From assembly GCF_009668025.1 (NCBI RefSeq), contig NZ_WJXZ01000001.1:239814-303813 (forward strand): 64,000 nt of DNA, read 5' to 3'. How positions within the stretch are numbered: position 1 is the stretch's first letter; every line of letters begins with the position of its first letter. A program made the translations under genes and the position numbers. The DNA is from Larkinella terrae (GTDB lineage Bacteria > Bacteroidota > Bacteroidia > Cytophagales > Spirosomataceae). The notes beneath the pieces were generated by a model that saw only the letters and a program-made list of their open reading frames with translations, was not told where the DNA came from and did not search any database. Of the stretch, positions 63,588 through 64,000 are shown piece after piece.

Positions 63588-63621
63588 AAACGATAACATT
63601 TGTTATCAAATACTATCGTTT
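63588..63621. promoter_or_regulatory. Nested palindromes, probable Crp/Fnr-type operator
   Basis: GATAACA-TT-TGTTATC at 63592-63607 is a perfect 7-bp inverted repeat with a 2-base centre. Outside it AAACGATA (63588-63595) and TATCGTTT (63614-63621) form a second, wider inverted pair. The site lies 50-85 bases before the oxidoreductase start and touches the stop of the regulator gene, so the regulator probably controls its neighbour. Confidence 0.55.
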
Positions 63622-64000
63622 ACGATGCTTTTCGGGCAATTCTTGCCTTGATCCGGCTGAGGTGAACACTGCTTATTCCCAGGTAGGACGCGATATAATG
63701 TTGCGGGACGCGCTGGACCACATAGGGTTTTTGTTCCAATAGGTTAAGGTAACGTTGTTCAGGCGTGTCGCGAATAAAGGAAAGAAAATGGTGCATGTAG
63801 TTGATTGTTCGTTCGAACATCGTATTTAGGATTTGCTTTCGCATGGCCGGTATGGTGATGACCTCGTTTAAAATCCTTTCAATATCGGTCTTGTCAATCC
63901 ACCAGAGAGTGCAGGCTTCGACTGTTTCAATGGAAAATTCACTGGGTAAGCCTTTTGTAAAGCTTTCGATCGAAGACACGGTGCTATTCTCAAAGAAGAA
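63620..64000 (-). CDS. Crp/Fnr-family regulator, C-terminal part
   Basis: The frame is open to the window edge, so the start lies beyond 64000 and only the last 126 residues are seen. They include the end of the cyclic-nucleotide-like domain (VSSIESFTKGLPSEF, CTLWWIDKTDIERIL), the long dimer helix, and a Crp-type HTH (PQHYIASYLGISSVHLSRIKARI). In Bacteroidota such proteins often control oxidative or respiratory enzymes. The nearby oxidoreductase and palindrome make a local circuit plausible. Confidence 0.85.
   Translation of the reverse strand, partial: FFFENSTVSSIESFTKGLPSEFSIETVEACTLWWIDKTDIERILNEVITIPAMRKQILNTMFERTINYMHHFLSFIRDTPEQRYLNLLEQKPYVVQRVPQHYIASYLGISSVHLSRIKARIARKAS

Overview
The window reads as chromosomal DNA of a Bacteroidota bacterium, most likely a Cytophagales member close to Spirosoma or Larkinella. 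This is inferred from two large secreted proteins with type IX secretion (T9SS) tails, many Bacteroidota-style lipoproteins, a TATATTTG-type -7 promoter box before the tRNA, and Bacteroidota-type tyrosine recombinases and histidine kinases. No rRNA or CRISPR array is present.

The main structure is an integrated element of about 50.5 kb. A tRNA-Thr(CGT) gene at 2429-2501 is followed by a tyrosine integrase (2683-3981). The last bases of the tRNA plus flanking T residues recur as a perfect 21-bp direct repeat (2488-2508 and 52992-53012), which I read as attL and attR. Pairs of 10-bp repeats with 12-nt spacing lie inside both ends and look like integrase arm sites. Just outside attR a decayed second copy of the same att-terminator-integrase arrangement (53014 to about 53597) shows that a related element once sat in tandem there.

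Left third of the element (2.5-25 kb), phage-like: integrase, HTH proteins, a replication initiator with a DnaB-like helicase, terminase small and large subunits, a tape measure protein on the opposite strand, an antirepressor, a second recombinase with altered catalytic motifs, LytTR and XRE regulators, and a DUF4041/T5orf172 protein. No portal, capsid, protease or tail tube gene is recognisable, so this is a defective or satellite-like phage mosaic. A voltage-gated potassium channel with a zinc ribbon sits inside it.

Middle and right part of the element (25-53 kb), cargo and decay: lipoproteins, a DinB-like protein, an NmrA-like reductase, two T9SS proteins with shared C-terminal architecture on opposite strands, receiver proteins, a TPR histidine kinase, a TMEM175-type channel, an intact SRAP gene and a decayed SRAP copy, a trypsin-like protease, two tRNA-like sequences with abnormal anticodon arms, and a DNA/RNA non-specific nuclease pseudogene split by a coiled-coil gene that itself carries an in-frame TGA.

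Host DNA flanks the element. On the left are a DUF3667-like membrane protein and an ABC-F ATPase. On the right are two alpha/beta hydrolases, a sigma-54-type response regulator with its TPR sensor kinase, an internally deleted IS3-family element, a ferric-reductase-like flavoprotein, a quinone-oxidoreductase-like enzyme and a Crp/Fnr regulator cut by the window edge.
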